Shown here: piece by piece, positions 61,761 to 64,000 of the stretch
Layout of the letters: each line of letters starts with the position of its first letter
Numbering within the stretch: the first letter of the stretch is position 1
Source of the DNA: Ophiodon elongatus
Lineage: Eukaryota > Chordata > Actinopteri > Perciformes > Hexagrammidae
Assembly: GCA_016806645.1 (NCBI GenBank)
Contig: JACSYO010000469.1
Coordinates: 806,001 to 870,000, forward strand
Direction: 5' to 3'
Length of the DNA stretch: 64,000 bases
Position numbers and translations under genes: made by a program
Notes under the pieces: model-generated
The model's database searches: none
What the model was told of the DNA's origin: nothing
The model's input: the letters and a program-made list of their open reading frames with translations, nothing else

Positions 61761-64000
61761 GGATGAGTGGCTGAGAGTGATCCCCATGACAACACTTAAT
61801 GGCACTCAATGGTGAAATGTTATAGAAGTTAATATTTGCACAGCTGTATACGGTATTCTGTACAGATGTTATAAAAGGCAGCATTTGCTCTCTGGAGCTG
61901 TGACGGATCCACAGGCCCATCCCTTCAGTAATCTGTGTCATCTCAGGCTTTACTGTCAGATTCACATGATAAGGTGTGGCATTATAAAGTCTGATCATAA
62001 ACAAATAAAAGGGGGCAGGGTGAGCAATGCTGGTGTGTGAGAAAGATGCTAAACTGATAAAAGCTAAAGTTTGATTGACCCATGGCCGCAAACAAGACAT
62101 AGCCCAAAGACTATAAACACATTTCGTTGAAATTACCTTTTTATGATCTACATTGAGATAGACAATAGAAGGAAAACCTGACTTTGCTCCCATGCAAAGA
62201 CATTTAAATTTCAAAGGCTAAATCTTGGCAGCATTTGGAAGTTAATTTAATCCATATTTCTAGGGCCGTTAACATATCTAAAATACTTTAAATCCTTATC
62301 TGGTAAATAAAGTAAAGCTGTGTGTGTTTTTGTGTGTGTGTGTGAATTAGTCAGCTTGGTGGTAGCAGTGCGAGTTTCTGAGTCCGTGTACTGTTTGGGT
62401 TTCTGTGGTAATGGATGTCTGGAATGTGAGTGGGCCACTGACAAAGCATGTTCTTCACCAGAACCCATTCAAAGGGCCGTGTGGGTTTGTTTTACAGTGA
62501 AAACAAAGGAATTATGCTCAGAGTTTAGCAGTCTGGTGTCTTGGTTTGTGTTGGAAATTCCATACTAACATGCTATTTTTCAGAATTGTGTGCATATTTC
62601 CATCTTTTACGTGTATACAAAGGAGAAAATCTTTAATATAGCACTTTTTTTGTCGCCACAGACACCCAGTTCTAAATACAGCAAATATATATAAACTGCA
62701 ATACTTTCATCAGTGTGTCATGGGCTCAGTCACCAATGTGTTACCTCCTTTGGTGATATAGTGATTACACAGACATCTATTTAAATGAAAATCTTCTAGA
62801 TTGACCCTTTAAATTAGATTATGAACTGATGAACTTTTTCTTTAATGAAGTCACCTTCCATTCTAAAATATGTTTTAATTATTAGTTCTTCCCTTGGATG
62901 TTTGACCTTCGCTGTGCAGAATAATACGCGTGCAGGAGACGGTACTTTCATGTGCATTATAATGCGATGTCTCAACTAGGTTGCTTGGTCCATTATGTAT
63001 CTTTGAAAGGGGTGCTGTGAAGAATTGATTTTTCAGCGAAGTCAGAGCCATTTAAATTACACTCTTGAAAAGACAGATGCAATTTCATAGATTCTCATTT
63101 TTCAATGAGGGAGGAGGATGTGTAATTTTAAGACTTTTGACAAGGTTATTTAAAAGAAATCTAATTATTATATAAAGACTACTACTTTGATATCTGGAGG
63201 GGATCTTTAGACTTTACTATGTCAACATGATGTATTTACTAAAACCAACTGTGTAAATCTAAACCCCTGATTCATTAAACATCTGAGTTTTAAGAGAGAA
63301 AAAAAATCAATACTATCCCACGTTTTTTCTCTTCCATTCGCAAGTTGCCAAAGATTCCCAGCAGCCCTGCGGGTGCTGACATAGTCAGTAGATACCTGCT
63401 GTCAGAGGGACAGAGGGATGTGTTTGGTCATGCCTTAATGAGTAACTACCTCAACTAAATGCTAACAGCACAGACACTCACACACTGAGAGGAATATTTA
63501 GCTATTTTAGGATCTCAGTTGCCTCATCTCTTTCTGCTGTGGTCTGTTATTTAACTGAGCTGACAAATACAGCTTTCGCATGTTTGTTCATGGACTTGGC
63601 CATCATGTCAGTTACGATGTATATACAAATATAACTAATGCAATCATATTTATGGAAGTTGTTTACCACTGGAAAAGTATTGATTCTTACTCAGTCATCC
63701 AGACTAAGCTGAACAAGTTACTTGCTGTAACTTAATAAAAATGATTCTGCTCGACTAAACCTAGATATTAACACAAAGTGTGCTGATACTTACATGACTG
63801 CCACTTAAAGATAATTGTCATATTTTAGCTATGGATATGCAAAGTATTGTAGCAAATGAAATATGAATTACATATTTCTTTGTAAAATATTTTTGCATCT
63901 CCGGTTTTACAAACTCTCTCCTCTTGCCACCCATACGCACTACAGCATTAGACCTTTAAGTAGGCTAGACCTCAGTTAGGTGACAATAATGAACATACAA
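61761..64000. other. Non-coding right edge of the window
   Basis: A/T-rich unique sequence with a short GT run at about 62329-62343. No gene, RNA or transposon end was recognised. Confidence 0.5.

Overview
This is a vertebrate nuclear window, almost certainly from a ray-finned (percomorph-type) fish. It holds long dinucleotide microsatellites, degraded tRNA-derived SINEs and non-autonomous DNA transposons of types familiar from teleosts, and two single-exon coding sequences whose proteins read as fish orthologues. There is no bacterial or viral gene organisation, and nearly all open frames are chance frames in repeats or antisense shadows.

Layout. Positions 1-36,500 are gene-free DNA. They contain microsatellites, several dispersed repeats (a teleost 'AAGTACT/ACTTAAGT' family, an 'AATCGATTAATC' family, a ~1.1 kb transposon with inverted ends, a ~0.8 kb TTAA-ended transposon with ~84 bp inverted ends, a tRNA-derived SINE) and patches rich in homeodomain, POU, SOX and E-box motifs. 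At 36,569-37,471 on the minus strand lies sox3, complete and intronless, encoding a 300-residue SoxB1 transcription factor. Its likely 3'UTR runs down to about 35,830. Its promoter, with a consensus NF-Y CCAAT box, lies just above 37,472. A CpG-rich island sits at about 38,790-39,190, and a candidate SOX/POU/TCF regulatory module lies about 3.4 kb upstream at 40,900-41,010. From 41 to 58 kb there is again no recognisable gene, only further motif-dense blocks and microsatellites.

At 58,201-59,289 on the minus strand is a complete 362-residue P2Y nucleotide receptor, best read as p2ry4. A probable non-coding 5' exon ends at 60,223, across an 883 bp intron that is mostly repeat DNA. Beyond it, 60,850-61,760 is a broken LINE reverse-transcriptase remnant split by a tRNA-derived SINE inserted on the opposite strand. 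The last 2.2 kb is unremarkable.

The two genes are not an operon and share no obvious pathway. The architecture is that of a developmental regulator (sox3) in a gene-poor regulatory landscape with a signalling receptor at its far edge. SOX3 and P2RY4 are both X-linked in humans, so their proximity here is consistent with descent from one ancestral chromosome. I found no sign of a wholly new biological system. The most interesting items are the upstream SOX/POU module, the CpG island with a splice-acceptor-like site, several unexplained hairpins and paired E-boxes, and the nested transposons.
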